Below, piece by piece: positions 34,243-42,468 of a DNA stretch of 64,000 nucleotides. Each line of letters opens with the position of its first letter. Position 1 is the first letter of the stretch. Source of the stretch: Glacieibacterium sp965200405 (lineage in GTDB: Bacteria; Pseudomonadota; Alphaproteobacteria; Sphingomonadales; Sphingomonadaceae); the NCBI RefSeq assembly GCF_965200405.1, contig NZ_OZ241356.1, forward strand, positions 3,038,001-3,102,000, in the 5' to 3' direction. The notes beneath the pieces are model-generated. The model worked only from the letters and a program-made list of their open reading frames with translations, ran no database searches and was not told where the DNA came from. Both the position numbers and the translations under genes were made by a program.

Positions 34243-35265
34243 CTAACCGCTTGCCGCCGCAACGTCACGCGTTCCCGGTCGCGGCACGCCTTCCCGGATG
34301 CGCGCCGAGAAGCCCGGATCGGGGTCCGGCCCAGCGGCGCGCGGACCGATATGAGAGCGACGGGTCAGCTCGACGAGACTGAGGCGGCGCGTCACGAAGC
34401 TGTGCTCCTGTAGATAGGATGGCAGCTTGCCCGGCAGCAGGATACGCCAGTCGAGCCCGATGGCTGGATCGAGGCGATGCGCCATGCCGAAGATCACCGT
34501 GGTGCAATTCTCCGCCACAGTATTGTACCAGCGTGGCCGCCGCGCGACGTCGTTGGCAAGCTCGGCATATTGGCGCAGCAGGGCGAGCGCGGTGGCACGC
34601 TCGATGTCGAGCCGGTATAGCCGCACGTCCTCGCCGCGGACGGTGCTGCGGACCTTGACAACATCACGCTCGTCGGCTGCGATGACGGCCAGTTCATAGG
34701 TCTTGAAGAAGCCGGCGACGGTCTCATAGGCTTGGCCGCGCTGCTTGCGGATCTCGATGGAGAAGGCGAGCGGGTCGCTGTCGGCGAAGTCGAAGCTGAT
34801 GATAGCGTGGGCGACCGATTCTCCGGCCCAGTACGACAGGAACAGGTCGGCGCCCTGCAATTGGCTCAGCCGGTAGCGACGCCGCTCCCAGCGCTGGTCG
34901 AAGTCGGTGTCGGAGCGCCAGCGAAAGTTGCGGACATTGTTCACCGTCAGCACGTCGCCGTCGATGTGCGTGGTCGCGACCCGGGCGAGATCGGGCTGCC
35001 AGTCGCGATAGTTGGATGGGCGGATCGTCGCCCACCAGCCGAACTGTGCGATCAGCATCGCAATGAACAGCGCGGCCGCGGGCTTCCAGCGATGCCGCCA
35101 GGCCAGGACGACGACGACCGCCAGCCCGGTCAGCCACAGCGCACAGACCAGCCCGCGCCCCAGCGGACCGAATGGCAGCCGCAGCCACAGCGCAAGCGTT
35201 CCCCACGCGGCCAGGGGAAAGACGACGACGAACGTCAGCAGGGCTGCAAACAGGCGCCTGATCAT
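34243..35265 (-). CDS. DUF4105 membrane protein
   Basis: 340 residues from ATG 35265 (MIRRLFAALLTFVVVFPLAAW). Three N-terminal membrane helices (residues about 5-24, 37-56, 64-82) anchor a C-terminal DUF4105 domain with FLSYWAGESVAHAIISFDF, AYETVAGFFKTYELAVIAADERDV and YNTVAENCTTVIFGMAHRL; the conserved NC pair in the latter resembles the catalytic Cys region of permuted NlpC/P60-like papain-fold proteins. The function is unknown; a periplasmic or extracytoplasmic hydrolase is possible. It lies between trpG and the split gene. Confidence 0.85.
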   Translation of the reverse strand: MIRRLFAALLTFVVVFPLAAWGTLALWLRLPFGPLGRGLVCALWLTGLAVVVVLAWRHRWKPAAALFIAMLIAQFGWWATIRPSNYRDWQPDLARVATTHIDGDVLTVNNVRNFRWRSDTDFDQRWERRRYRLSQLQGADLFLSYWAGESVAHAIISFDFADSDPLAFSIEIRKQRGQAYETVAGFFKTYELAVIAADERDVVKVRSTVRGEDVRLYRLDIERATALALLRQYAELANDVARRPRWYNTVAENCTTVIFGMAHRLDPAIGLDWRILLPGKLPSYLQEHSFVTRRLSLVELTRRSHIGPRAAGPDPDPGFSARIREGVPRPGTRDVAAASG

Positions 35266-35311
35266 CGATTGGCCCCCGCCGCGTCGTCGCAGGACCATCC
35301 AGCGCCGGGGC

Positions 35312-35620
35312 TCAATCGTCAAGCGGCAGGCGGGAGGCTCGTCGCCATGCCAGGCTGCGGAGGTTCAGTTCATGCAGGCGGGAAACGCCGCCCGTCTCGA
35401 TGGACCGGGCCAGCGCGACGGCCGCGGCGAGAATGTCGAGCGGCAGAGACCGCCACGCGGGCCGGGCATGCGCGAGGTCCCATTTGCCGCCGACTGCATT
35501 GTCATAGGCGACACGCAGGAAGCAGTGGTCGTGGCGCAGCGGTCAGCCCTCGGCAGCGGCGCGGGCGACAAGGCGCGCGACGCTGGCATCGAGGTCGGCG
35601 CGCAGCTGCTCGCGGGTCAA
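35312..35620 (-). pseudogene. small unknown gene split by an in-frame TGA
   Basis: A single frame runs from TTG 35620, which overlaps the DUF427 stop by four bases (TTGA), to a stop at 35312-35314, interrupted by TGA at 35543-35545. The first part is 25 residues (TREQLRADLDASVARLVARAAAEG), the second 76 residues, including RHDHCFLRVAYDNAVGGKWDL, PAWRSLPLDILAAAVALA and LHELNLRSLAW, which looks like a genuine conserved small protein. CGA to TGA (Arg to stop) is a one-base change that would restore a protein of about 102 residues. I know no function. A sequencing error or readthrough are alternatives. Confidence 0.55.
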
Positions 35621-35898
35621 CCGACCCGGACGCCCTTCCAGAACGCGACCCGGTCCTTGATCTCGGCTGCGGCGGGCTTTGGATCGGCATAATACCAGGC
35701 GGCATCGGTGTTCTCGGCACCGCCCGCCGCCAGCGTGTAGTAATTGGCGAGGCCCTTCCAGCCGCAGACCGTCGTCGTCGTGCTCGGCTTCAGCATCGCC
35801 GGATCGATCGAGGACAGCGGGAAATAGTGATTGTTCTCGACGACCACGGTGTCGTCGCTGTCGGCGATCGTGACGCCGTTCCAAACTGCCTTGACCAT
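35617..35898 (-). CDS. DUF427 domain protein
   Basis: 93 residues from ATG 35898 (MVKAVWNGVTIADSDDT). The family pattern is complete: VVENNHYFPLSSI, TTVCGWKGLANYYTL with the conserved Cys-x-Trp-Lys-Gly, and AAWYYADPKPAAAEIKDRVAFWKG at the end. DUF427 proteins form a small beta-barrel; their biochemical role is unknown, though they are often encoded with stress or cofactor genes. It lies between trpE and the split gene on the same strand, 26 bases after the trpE stop. Confidence 0.9.
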   Translation of the reverse strand: MVKAVWNGVTIADSDDTVVVENNHYFPLSSIDPAMLKPSTTTTVCGWKGLANYYTLAAGGAENTDAAWYYADPKPAAAEIKDRVAFWKGVRVG

Positions 35899-35924
35899 GA
35901 GATGCTCCCGCTCGCTGTTCGACC

Positions 35925-37457
35925 CTATTGACCGAACCGCACTTCGCTTGCCTGCGCCAGTGCCGCCTTTGCCGCAGCGATCAGCGCGCCGGCCTTGGCC
36001 TCGCACTCCGCCTGTTCGCTGGCGGCGACGCTGTCGGCGACGATCCCGGCGCCCGCCTGGACATGCATGACGCCGTCCTTGAGCACGGCTGTGCGCAGAA
36101 CGATGCAGCTGTCCATCGAGCCGTCGGGCGAGAAATAGCCGACGCCGCCGGCATAGGCGCCGCGCTTCTCGGGCTCGAGTTCGCGGATCACCTCCATCGC
36201 CCGGATCTTGGGCGCACCGCTGACGGTGCCCGCCGGAAAGCCCGACAGCAGGGCGTCGATGGCGTCGCGGTCGTCGGCCAGCCGTCCCCGCACGTTGGAG
36301 ACGATGTGCATGACGTGGCTGTAGAATTCGACACCGAAGCGGTCGGTGACGGTGACGCTGCCAGGGGCCGAGACCCGTCCGGTGTCGTGCCGGCCAAGGT
36401 CGAGCAGCATCAGATGCTCGGCCAGTTCCTTGGGATCGGCGAGGAGTTCATCGCGCAGCGCCGCATCCTCGACCGCGTCGCGGCCGCGGCGGCGGGTCCC
36501 GGCGATCGGCCGGATGGTGACCTCGCCGTCGCGGACACGGACCAAGATCTCCGGGCTGGAGCCGATCAGGGCGAACCCCGGCAGGTCGAGGAAATACAGG
36601 AACGGCGACGGGTTGATGCGCCGCAACGCCCGGTACAAGTCTAGCGGAGGAAGCGGGAAATCGACGGTGAAACGCTGCGCCAGCACGACCTGGAAGATGT
36701 CCCCGGCAGCGATATACTCCTGCGCCGACGCCACCATCTCGGCATAGCGGCCCGGTGGCAGGATCGAACGGCGCTCACCGTCCGGCGCCTCGGCACCGAG
36801 ACGCGCCGCGGCGGGAGCGGGCTGGGCCAGCCGCGCGGCCGCGGTTTCGATGCGCTCCACCGCGCGCGCATAAGCGTCAGCGGGCTCGGCGCTGCCCGGG
36901 AACAGCGGCGCCACGAAGAACAGCTCGTCACGCAACCGGTCGAAGACCAGCAGCAGCGTCGGGCGGACGAACATCAGATCGGGCAGGCCGAGCGGATCGT
37001 CACCCGGCGGCGGCAGGCGCGGCTCCGACAGTCGTGCTGCCTCATAGCCCATGTAGCCGACCAGCACCGACAATGCCGGCGGCAGTTCCGCCGGCACTTC
37101 GGCACGGCACGACGCGACCAGCGTGCGCAGCTCGTCGAGGACCGGGCCGTCGCACGGCACGAAGGCGGACCGATCCGACTGCCAGTCGCGGTTGACCTCG
37201 ACGCTGGTGCCGGTCGCGCGCCAGATCAGGTCGGGATCGAGGCCGAGCAGCGAATAGCGTCCGCGCACCGCCCCGCCCTCGACCGATTCGAGCAGGAACG
37301 CGCCGTCGCCGCCGGGTGCCAGCTTGAGCATCGCCCCGACCGGCGTTTCGGTGTCCGCGACGATCCGCGTCCAGACCAACTGGGCCCGGCCGTCAGCCAG
37401 CGCGGCGCATGCGGTGGCGGCATCCGGGCTGGCGCCGCTCACTCCACGCCCCGTCAC
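35925..37457 (-). CDS. trpE: anthranilate synthase component I
   Basis: 510-residue chorismate-utilising enzyme. The N-terminal domain contains the Trp-feedback region (LLESVEGG near residue 57, with LLES as in feedback-sensitive enzymes). The C-terminal chorismate-binding domain has VVLAQRFTVDFP, PSPFLYFLDLPGFALIGSSPEILVRV, IRPIAGTRRRG, DLGRHDTGRVSAPGSV, FPAGTVSGAPKIRAMEVI and GYFSPDGSMDSCI. The GTG start overlaps the ppiD stop (GTGA), so trpE is coupled to the chaperone gene. The normal downstream partner trpG is displaced by three genes. Confidence 0.96.
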   Translation of the reverse strand: MTGRGVSGASPDAATACAALADGRAQLVWTRIVADTETPVGAMLKLAPGGDGAFLLESVEGGAVRGRYSLLGLDPDLIWRATGTSVEVNRDWQSDRSAFVPCDGPVLDELRTLVASCRAEVPAELPPALSVLVGYMGYEAARLSEPRLPPPGDDPLGLPDLMFVRPTLLLVFDRLRDELFFVAPLFPGSAEPADAYARAVERIETAAARLAQPAPAAARLGAEAPDGERRSILPPGRYAEMVASAQEYIAAGDIFQVVLAQRFTVDFPLPPLDLYRALRRINPSPFLYFLDLPGFALIGSSPEILVRVRDGEVTIRPIAGTRRRGRDAVEDAALRDELLADPKELAEHLMLLDLGRHDTGRVSAPGSVTVTDRFGVEFYSHVMHIVSNVRGRLADDRDAIDALLSGFPAGTVSGAPKIRAMEVIRELEPEKRGAYAGGVGYFSPDGSMDSCIVLRTAVLKDGVMHVQAGAGIVADSVAASEQAECEAKAGALIAAAKAALAQASEVRFGQ

Positions 37458-39367
37458 TTGGCGCTTGGATCGACTTCGCCGACGATCCGCTGCGTGGCCG
37501 CGGCGATCGCCTTGGGATAGCGCTTGACGCCGACCTCACGCTCCAGTGCCGAGGCAAAGGCCGCGTTGAGTTCGTCCGACGCAAGTTGGGCAAGCTGCTG
37601 GCGCGTCGCCTCGACGATCGGCAGCGCAGCGGACAGATTGCCGGCCAGGATGCGATCCTTGTGAACGACGACGACCGAGCCGGTCGGCGTCGGCAGCGCC
37701 TGGGTAGCGCCGGCACCCATGGCCAGGAACGCCTGCAGCGCCGGCGGAACCTGCGCGCTGCCGATGTCGGCACGGCGACCGGAGATCGGCTTGGGCGCCG
37801 GCAGACCGCGCTTCTGCATCGCAGCGGCGAGCGTCGAGCCCTTCGCCATTTCCGCGAGGACCGCGTCGCTGGTCTGCTTGGTGGCCTTGGCGCTGAGATC
37901 GGCGGTCGCGGCGGCGACCACCTGCGCCCGGACCTGTGCCAGCGGAACGGCTGCGGGCGCGAGGACCTGGCCGAGCTCGACCACCGCGAACTGACCCTTG
38001 CCGAGCTCCTGCACGCTGGCGCCGTCGGCTGGATCGGCATCGAAGGCCTTGGCGAGCACCGGCAAAGTCGCCGGAGCAAGTGCGGCGGCGGTGCCCAGCG
38101 TGCGTCCGTCGCGGGTCACCGGCTCGACGGTGACCGGCACCAGCTTGTGCTGGGCGACCACGTCGGCAAAGCTCTTGCCGCTGCCGAGGCCGTCCTCGAT
38201 CGACGCGACGGCATCGCTCAACGCCGCCTCGCCCTTCTCGGCGCGCAGCTTGGTGGTGATCTGCGCCTTCATGCTGGCGAAATCGCCCTTCGCCGGCGTG
38301 ATCGCCGCGACCTGCACGACGTTCCAGCCGAAGTCGGTCTTGACCGGGCCGACCAGCTGACCGGCAGGCGCCTTGAACGCAGTATCGGCAAGCGCGGCAT
38401 TGGAGGCAGCCGCATATTTATCGCGCGACAGTGAACCCAGTTCGATGTCGCTGGCCTTGTAGCCTGCCAACTTCTGCGCCGCGTCGGCGAAGGACTGCCC
38501 ACCGCGCACGGCAGCAACGAAAGCCTGGGCCTTGGCTTCGTCGGGAAACACCACCTGGTTCAGGCGGCGCTGCTCGACGGCGCCGAATTCCTCGCGGTGC
38601 GCGTCGAAGTACTTGCGGGCCTCCTCGTCGGAGACGGTCACGGCGGCAGCAATCACGGCGCTGTCGAGGATCGCGTAGCGAAAGCCGCGGCGCTCCGGCA
38701 ACATGAAGCGCGCCTGGTTGGTCTTGTAATAATCGGCGATGACGGCCTCGCTCGGCGCGGCGACCTGGGCGGGCGGGATGGTCGCCCCCTCCCCCTGGTG
38801 CACGTCGAGGAGCAGGCGGGCGTAGGGGATCGCCATCATGCGCGAGACCTGCGCCGCAGTGCCGACCGGAACCAGCAGCTGCTTCTTGATGAGGTCGCTG
38901 CGCAAGCCGTCGCGAAGCTCGCGCTCCGACATGCGGTTCTGGGTGAGCAGGCGCTTGTAGGTCGCATCGTCGAACTTGCCGGCGACGCGGAACGCATCGA
39001 TCGAGGCGATGCCGCCGTCGACGGCGCGGTCGCTGGCGCGAATGCCCTGGCGCGCTGCGAAATCCTCGACCGCCGCGCCGCCGATCATGCCGTCGAGGAC
39101 CTGGCTGACGCCGCCCTCCTTGACGACCTGCTGCTGCGTCAGGCCGGGATTCGTCTCGCGCGCCCGGCGGACGACGCGGTCGAACTGCTTGAGGAACGCC
39201 GTCTCGGAAATGCTGGTCTTGCCGACCTTGGCGAGGTCGCCGCCGGCGCTGCCGCTGCCGCCACCGAACGGGTCACCGACGCCGGTCACCGCAAAGGCGA
39301 CGACGATGAGCCCGAGGAGCAAGAGCACCGGCCAGGAAGTCAGCGCCTTGCGAATGAATGAAAGCAT
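37454..39367 (-). CDS. PpiD/SurA-like periplasmic peptidyl-prolyl isomerase
   Basis: 637 residues from ATG 39367 (MLSFIRKALTSWPVLLLLGLIVVAFAV), an inner-membrane-anchored periplasmic folding factor. A single N-terminal helix is followed by a SurA_N-type chaperone domain (about residues 30-230), a parvulin PPIC domain (FDAHREEFGAVEQRRLNQVVF...LGSLSRDKYAAASNAALADTAFKAPAGQLVGPVKTDFGWNVVQV) and a second degenerate parvulin-like region. It probably assists outer-membrane protein biogenesis. It heads the minus-strand block that continues into trpE and is divergent from tpiA. Confidence 0.88.
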   Translation of the reverse strand: MLSFIRKALTSWPVLLLLGLIVVAFAVTGVGDPFGGGSGSAGGDLAKVGKTSISETAFLKQFDRVVRRARETNPGLTQQQVVKEGGVSQVLDGMIGGAAVEDFAARQGIRASDRAVDGGIASIDAFRVAGKFDDATYKRLLTQNRMSERELRDGLRSDLIKKQLLVPVGTAAQVSRMMAIPYARLLLDVHQGEGATIPPAQVAAPSEAVIADYYKTNQARFMLPERRGFRYAILDSAVIAAAVTVSDEEARKYFDAHREEFGAVEQRRLNQVVFPDEAKAQAFVAAVRGGQSFADAAQKLAGYKASDIELGSLSRDKYAAASNAALADTAFKAPAGQLVGPVKTDFGWNVVQVAAITPAKGDFASMKAQITTKLRAEKGEAALSDAVASIEDGLGSGKSFADVVAQHKLVPVTVEPVTRDGRTLGTAAALAPATLPVLAKAFDADPADGASVQELGKGQFAVVELGQVLAPAAVPLAQVRAQVVAAATADLSAKATKQTSDAVLAEMAKGSTLAAAMQKRGLPAPKPISGRRADIGSAQVPPALQAFLAMGAGATQALPTPTGSVVVVHKDRILAGNLSAALPIVEATRQQLAQLASDELNAAFASALEREVGVKRYPKAIAAATQRIVGEVDPSAK

Positions 39368-39501
39368 GAAGGTCCGTCGATTGAATAATGAGGGCGTCGA
39401 GCGCGGGCGGACCATAGGCAAGCGGGCGCGCACGGGCAAGACTTGGGCAGCGGAGCGCCGGACACTCTTGCGCTGACCGTCGCCCACGCTATTCCGGAGT
39501 G

Positions 39502-40233
39502 ATGAAATACATCGTCGGCAATTGGAAGATGCACGGGACCGCCGCCGCGCTGGAGGAAATTCGGGGGCTGGCCGGCGCTGTGCCGGACGGCGTCGATGTT
39601 GCGGTCTGCCCGCCGTTCACGCTGATCGAACGCGCGGCACGGGTCGCCGAGGGCACCCGGCTGGCGATCGGCGCGCAGAACCTTCACGCCTCGGAAAAGG
39701 GCGCGCACACCGGCGATATCAGCGCGTCGATGCTCGCCGATGCCGGTGCCTCGCTGGTCATCGTCGGCCATAGCGAGCGGCGGGCGGATTGCGGCGAGAG
39801 CGACCACATCGTCCATGCCAAGGCCGAGGCGGCGCTGGCCGCCGGGCTGACCACCATCCTGTGCGTCGGGGAAACCGAGGCGGAGCGTGATGCGAGCCGG
39901 GCCGAAGCCGTCGTCGCGACGCAATTGGCTGGCTCCTGCCCCGGCAGCGCCGACGGGCTGGTCATCGCCTATGAACCGGTCTGGGCAATCGGCACCGGGC
40001 GCACCCCGACGCCCGAGGATGTCAGGGCAATGCACGCCCATGTCCGGCACGATCTGGTGCTGCGCTACGGCGATGCCGGCCAGGCGGTGCGCATCCTGTA
40101 CGGCGGCTCGGTCAATCCGGGGAACGCGGCGACGTTGCTGGCGATCCCCGACGTCGATGGTGCGCTGGTCGGCGGGGCGAGCCTGACGGCAGCCGGATTG
40201 CTGGCGATCGCGGCCGCTGCTCCCACAGGCTGA
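39502..40233 (+). CDS. tpiA: triosephosphate isomerase
   Basis: 243-residue TIM barrel interconverting DHAP and GAP. Catalytic Lys in VGNWKMHG, His in LVIVGHSERR and Glu in VIAYEPVWAIGTG; phosphate loop ILYGGSVNPGNA and GGASL. ATG 39502 is chosen; a GTG lies directly before it and CGGAG sits upstream. Followed by secG, a linkage widespread in bacteria. Confidence 0.97.
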   Translation: MKYIVGNWKMHGTAAALEEIRGLAGAVPDGVDVAVCPPFTLIERAARVAEGTRLAIGAQNLHASEKGAHTGDISASMLADAGASLVIVGHSERRADCGESDHIVHAKAEAALAAGLTTILCVGETEAERDASRAEAVVATQLAGSCPGSADGLVIAYEPVWAIGTGRTPTPEDVRAMHAHVRHDLVLRYGDAGQAVRILYGGSVNPGNAATLLAIPDVDGALVGGASLTAAGLLAIAAAAPTG

Positions 40234-40319
40234 AGGCCGATCGCCGCCGTATAGTTGCACCCGACCCGCTCAACCGCTACATGCGCGGGCGTAATCACCC
40301 GAAAGCAACTTCGCCCGCC

Positions 40320-40691
40320 ATGACCAGCTTTGCCTCGACCTTCGTCCTCGTCATCCACACGCTAATTGCGATTGCGCTATGCGGCGTCATCCTGCTGCAG
40401 CGTTCGGAGGGCGGTGGCCTGGGCATCGGCGGCGGCAATGCTGGTGGCCTGATGACGGCGCGCGGTGCTGCAGACCTGCTGACCCGCTCGACGACGATCC
40501 TCGCGGGGCTGTTCATCCTGACCAGCATTACGCTGGCGGTGCTGGCGGCGTCGAGCAACCGCTCGCGGCCGATCGATACCTCGCTGGCGACGACGAGCCC
40601 GATCACCGCTCCCGCGAAGCCGGTGACGGCGCCGGCCGCACCTGCAGCGCCTGCTCCGGCGCCGACCGACAGCGTTCCGCTGGCACGATGA
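40320..40691 (+). CDS. secG: preprotein translocase subunit SecG
   Basis: 123-residue SecYEG accessory subunit. Two transmembrane helices (ASTFVLVIHTLIAIALCGVIL and TTILAGLFILTSITLAVLAA) flank the conserved LLQRSEGGGLGIGGG cytoplasmic loop. A long Ala/Pro/Thr-rich tail of about 45 residues follows, as in other alphaproteobacterial SecG proteins. ATG 40320 matches the family. Unlike in many relatives it is followed not by pyrG but by a transporter. Confidence 0.93.
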   Translation: MTSFASTFVLVIHTLIAIALCGVILLQRSEGGGLGIGGGNAGGLMTARGAADLLTRSTTILAGLFILTSITLAVLAASSNRSRPIDTSLATTSPITAPAKPVTAPAAPAAPAPAPTDSVPLAR

Positions 40692-40699
40692 GCGCCTGA

Positions 40700-41983
40700 G
40701 TGCCGCCGGGGGGCAGCGCCACATCGGGAGGCCGGATCAAGTCGCTGGTCGGCGGCTCGATCGGCAACCTCGTCGAATGGTACGACTGGTACGTCTATAG
40801 CGCGTTCTCGCTGTATTTCGCCGCGAGCTTCTTTCCCGCGGGCGACACGACCGCCCAACTGTTCAACGCCGCCGGGGTGTTCGCCATCGGCTTCCTGATG
40901 CGCCCGGTCGGCGGCTGGCTGCTCGGTGTCTACGCCGACAAGCATGGTCGCAAGGCGGCGCTCAGTCTTTCGGTGATGCTGATGGCGGGCGGCTCGCTGG
41001 TCGTCGCGGTATGTCCGCCGTTCGCCAGCATCGGCATCGTCGCGCCGATCCTGCTGGTGCTGGCGCGGCTGGCTCAGGGCCTGTCCGTCGGTGGCGAGTA
41101 CGGCGCCTCGGCAACCTATATGAGCGAGATGGCCGTCGCCCGGCACCGCGGTTTCTTCGCGAGCTTCCAGTATGTGACGCTGATCTCGGGACAGTTGATC
41201 GCGCTGGCGGTGCTGCTGCTCCTGCAGCGTTGGCTGACCGAGGCGCAGCTGGAGAGCTGGGGCTGGCGCATTCCGTTCGCGATCGGCTCGCTGGCGGCAC
41301 TTGTCGCGCTGTGGCTCCGCCGTTCGATCGCCGAGACCGACGCGTTCGAGCAGACCAGCGAGGCATCGCGCAGCGGCTTGTTCGCGCGGCTGTGGGAGCA
41401 CCGGCGGTCGGCGGCGCTGGTCATCGGGCTGGGCGCCGGCGGCAGCCTCGCCTTCTATACCTTCACGACGTACATGCAGAAATTCCTGGTCAACACGGCG
41501 CACTGGACCAAGGCGGAGGCCAGCCTGGTCTCGGCAGGTACGCTGGTCGTCTACATGTGCATCCAGCCGGTCTTCGGGGCGCTGTCGGACCGCATCGGAC
41601 GTCGGCCATTGCTGCTGGCATTCGGTGTACTCGGCGTGCTCGGCACCGTGCCCGTGCTGACCGCGCTGTCGAGCGTGCAAAGCCGTACCGAGGGCTTTGT
41701 CCTTATCCTCGCCGCGCTGACCGTGCTGAGCTGCTACACCGCGATCTCGGGCCTGGTGAAGGCGGAGTTGTTCCCCGCCAACGTCCGAGCGCTAGGGGTC
41801 GGACTGCCCTACGCCTTGTCGGTTTCGCTGTTCGGCGGCACCGCGGAATATGTCGCATTATGGTTCAAGAGCGCCGGACACGAGGCGGGCTTCTTCTGGT
41901 ATGTCACGGCGATGATCGCGATCTCGCTGGTCGTCGCGCTGATCCTGCCCGACACGCGGGACGCCAGCCTGATCGAGGGGTAG
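40700..41983 (+). CDS. MHS-family MFS transporter (alpha-ketoglutarate permease-like)
   Basis: 427 residues, 12 predicted transmembrane helices. The metabolite:H+ symporter signature is present: VGGSIGNLVEWYDWYVYSAF in helix 1, GFLMRPVGGWLLGVYADKHGRK in the loop 2-3 region, and LARLAQGLSVGGEYGASATYM in helix 4, with the second-half loop GALSDRIGRRPLL. Relatives carry alpha-ketoglutarate, citrate, proline or shikimate; the substrate is not determined. The start is GTG 40700, eight bases after the secG stop, so it is probably co-transcribed with tpiA-secG. Confidence 0.9.
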   Translation: MPPGGSATSGGRIKSLVGGSIGNLVEWYDWYVYSAFSLYFAASFFPAGDTTAQLFNAAGVFAIGFLMRPVGGWLLGVYADKHGRKAALSLSVMLMAGGSLVVAVCPPFASIGIVAPILLVLARLAQGLSVGGEYGASATYMSEMAVARHRGFFASFQYVTLISGQLIALAVLLLLQRWLTEAQLESWGWRIPFAIGSLAALVALWLRRSIAETDAFEQTSEASRSGLFARLWEHRRSAALVIGLGAGGSLAFYTFTTYMQKFLVNTAHWTKAEASLVSAGTLVVYMCIQPVFGALSDRIGRRPLLLAFGVLGVLGTVPVLTALSSVQSRTEGFVLILAALTVLSCYTAISGLVKAELFPANVRALGVGLPYALSVSLFGGTAEYVALWFKSAGHEAGFFWYVTAMIAISLVVALILPDTRDASLIEG

Positions 41984-41988
41984 ATCGC

Positions 41989-42468
41989 ATGGCTGACCCA
42001 GTCGACATCCTGAACTGGCGCCGGCTCGACGACCGCATCACCACGTCGGGCCAGCCGAGCGAAGCGCAACTCGCCGCCGTCTCCGCGCTGGGCGTCAGCC
42101 GGGTCATCAACCTCGCTCTCCACACCCACGAAAGGGCGCTCGCCGACGAAGCCGCGACCGTTGCGGGCCTCGGCATGACCTACGTCCACATACCCGTCGA
42201 GTTCGGTGCGCCGACCGAGGCTGACTACCAGCGCTTCTGCGCCGCCATGGCCGAGGCCGAAGATGCGCCGCTGCATGTCCACTGCGCTGTCAACGCCCGG
42301 GTGACGGCGTTCTTCTACCGCTACCAGACCGAGGTACTCGGCATCCCGGAGCCCGCGGCCCGTGCGATGCTGGAGAGCGTCTGGCGCCCCGGCGGCGTCT
42401 GGGCGAAGTTCATCGGCGATGCGGCCGGTGTCGACCGCCAGCACCAGTACGCGCGTCGGGACTATTAG
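41989..42468 (+). CDS. DUF442/dual-specificity phosphatase-like protein
   Basis: 159 residues from ATG 41989, five bases after the transporter stop. The N-terminal NWRRLDDRITTSGQPSEAQLAAVSALGVSRVINLAL matches beta-lactamase-hydrolase-like/DUF442 tyrosine phosphatases. The P-loop equivalent is VHCAVNAR (Cys99, Arg104) rather than the usual HCxSGxR form: Gly is replaced by Asn102. The Cys and Arg survive, so activity is possible but not certain. The last four bases overlap the convergent GDSL gene. Confidence 0.72.
   Translation: MADPVDILNWRRLDDRITTSGQPSEAQLAAVSALGVSRVINLALHTHERALADEAATVAGLGMTYVHIPVEFGAPTEADYQRFCAAMAEAEDAPLHVHCAVNARVTAFFYRYQTEVLGIPEPAARAMLESVWRPGGVWAKFIGDAAGVDRQHQYARRDY

Noticed and set aside
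35543..35545. Selenocysteine insertion at the TGA of the split gene
   Set aside because: No SECIS-like hairpin is apparent directly after the codon, and the residue position looks like Arg rather than Cys.
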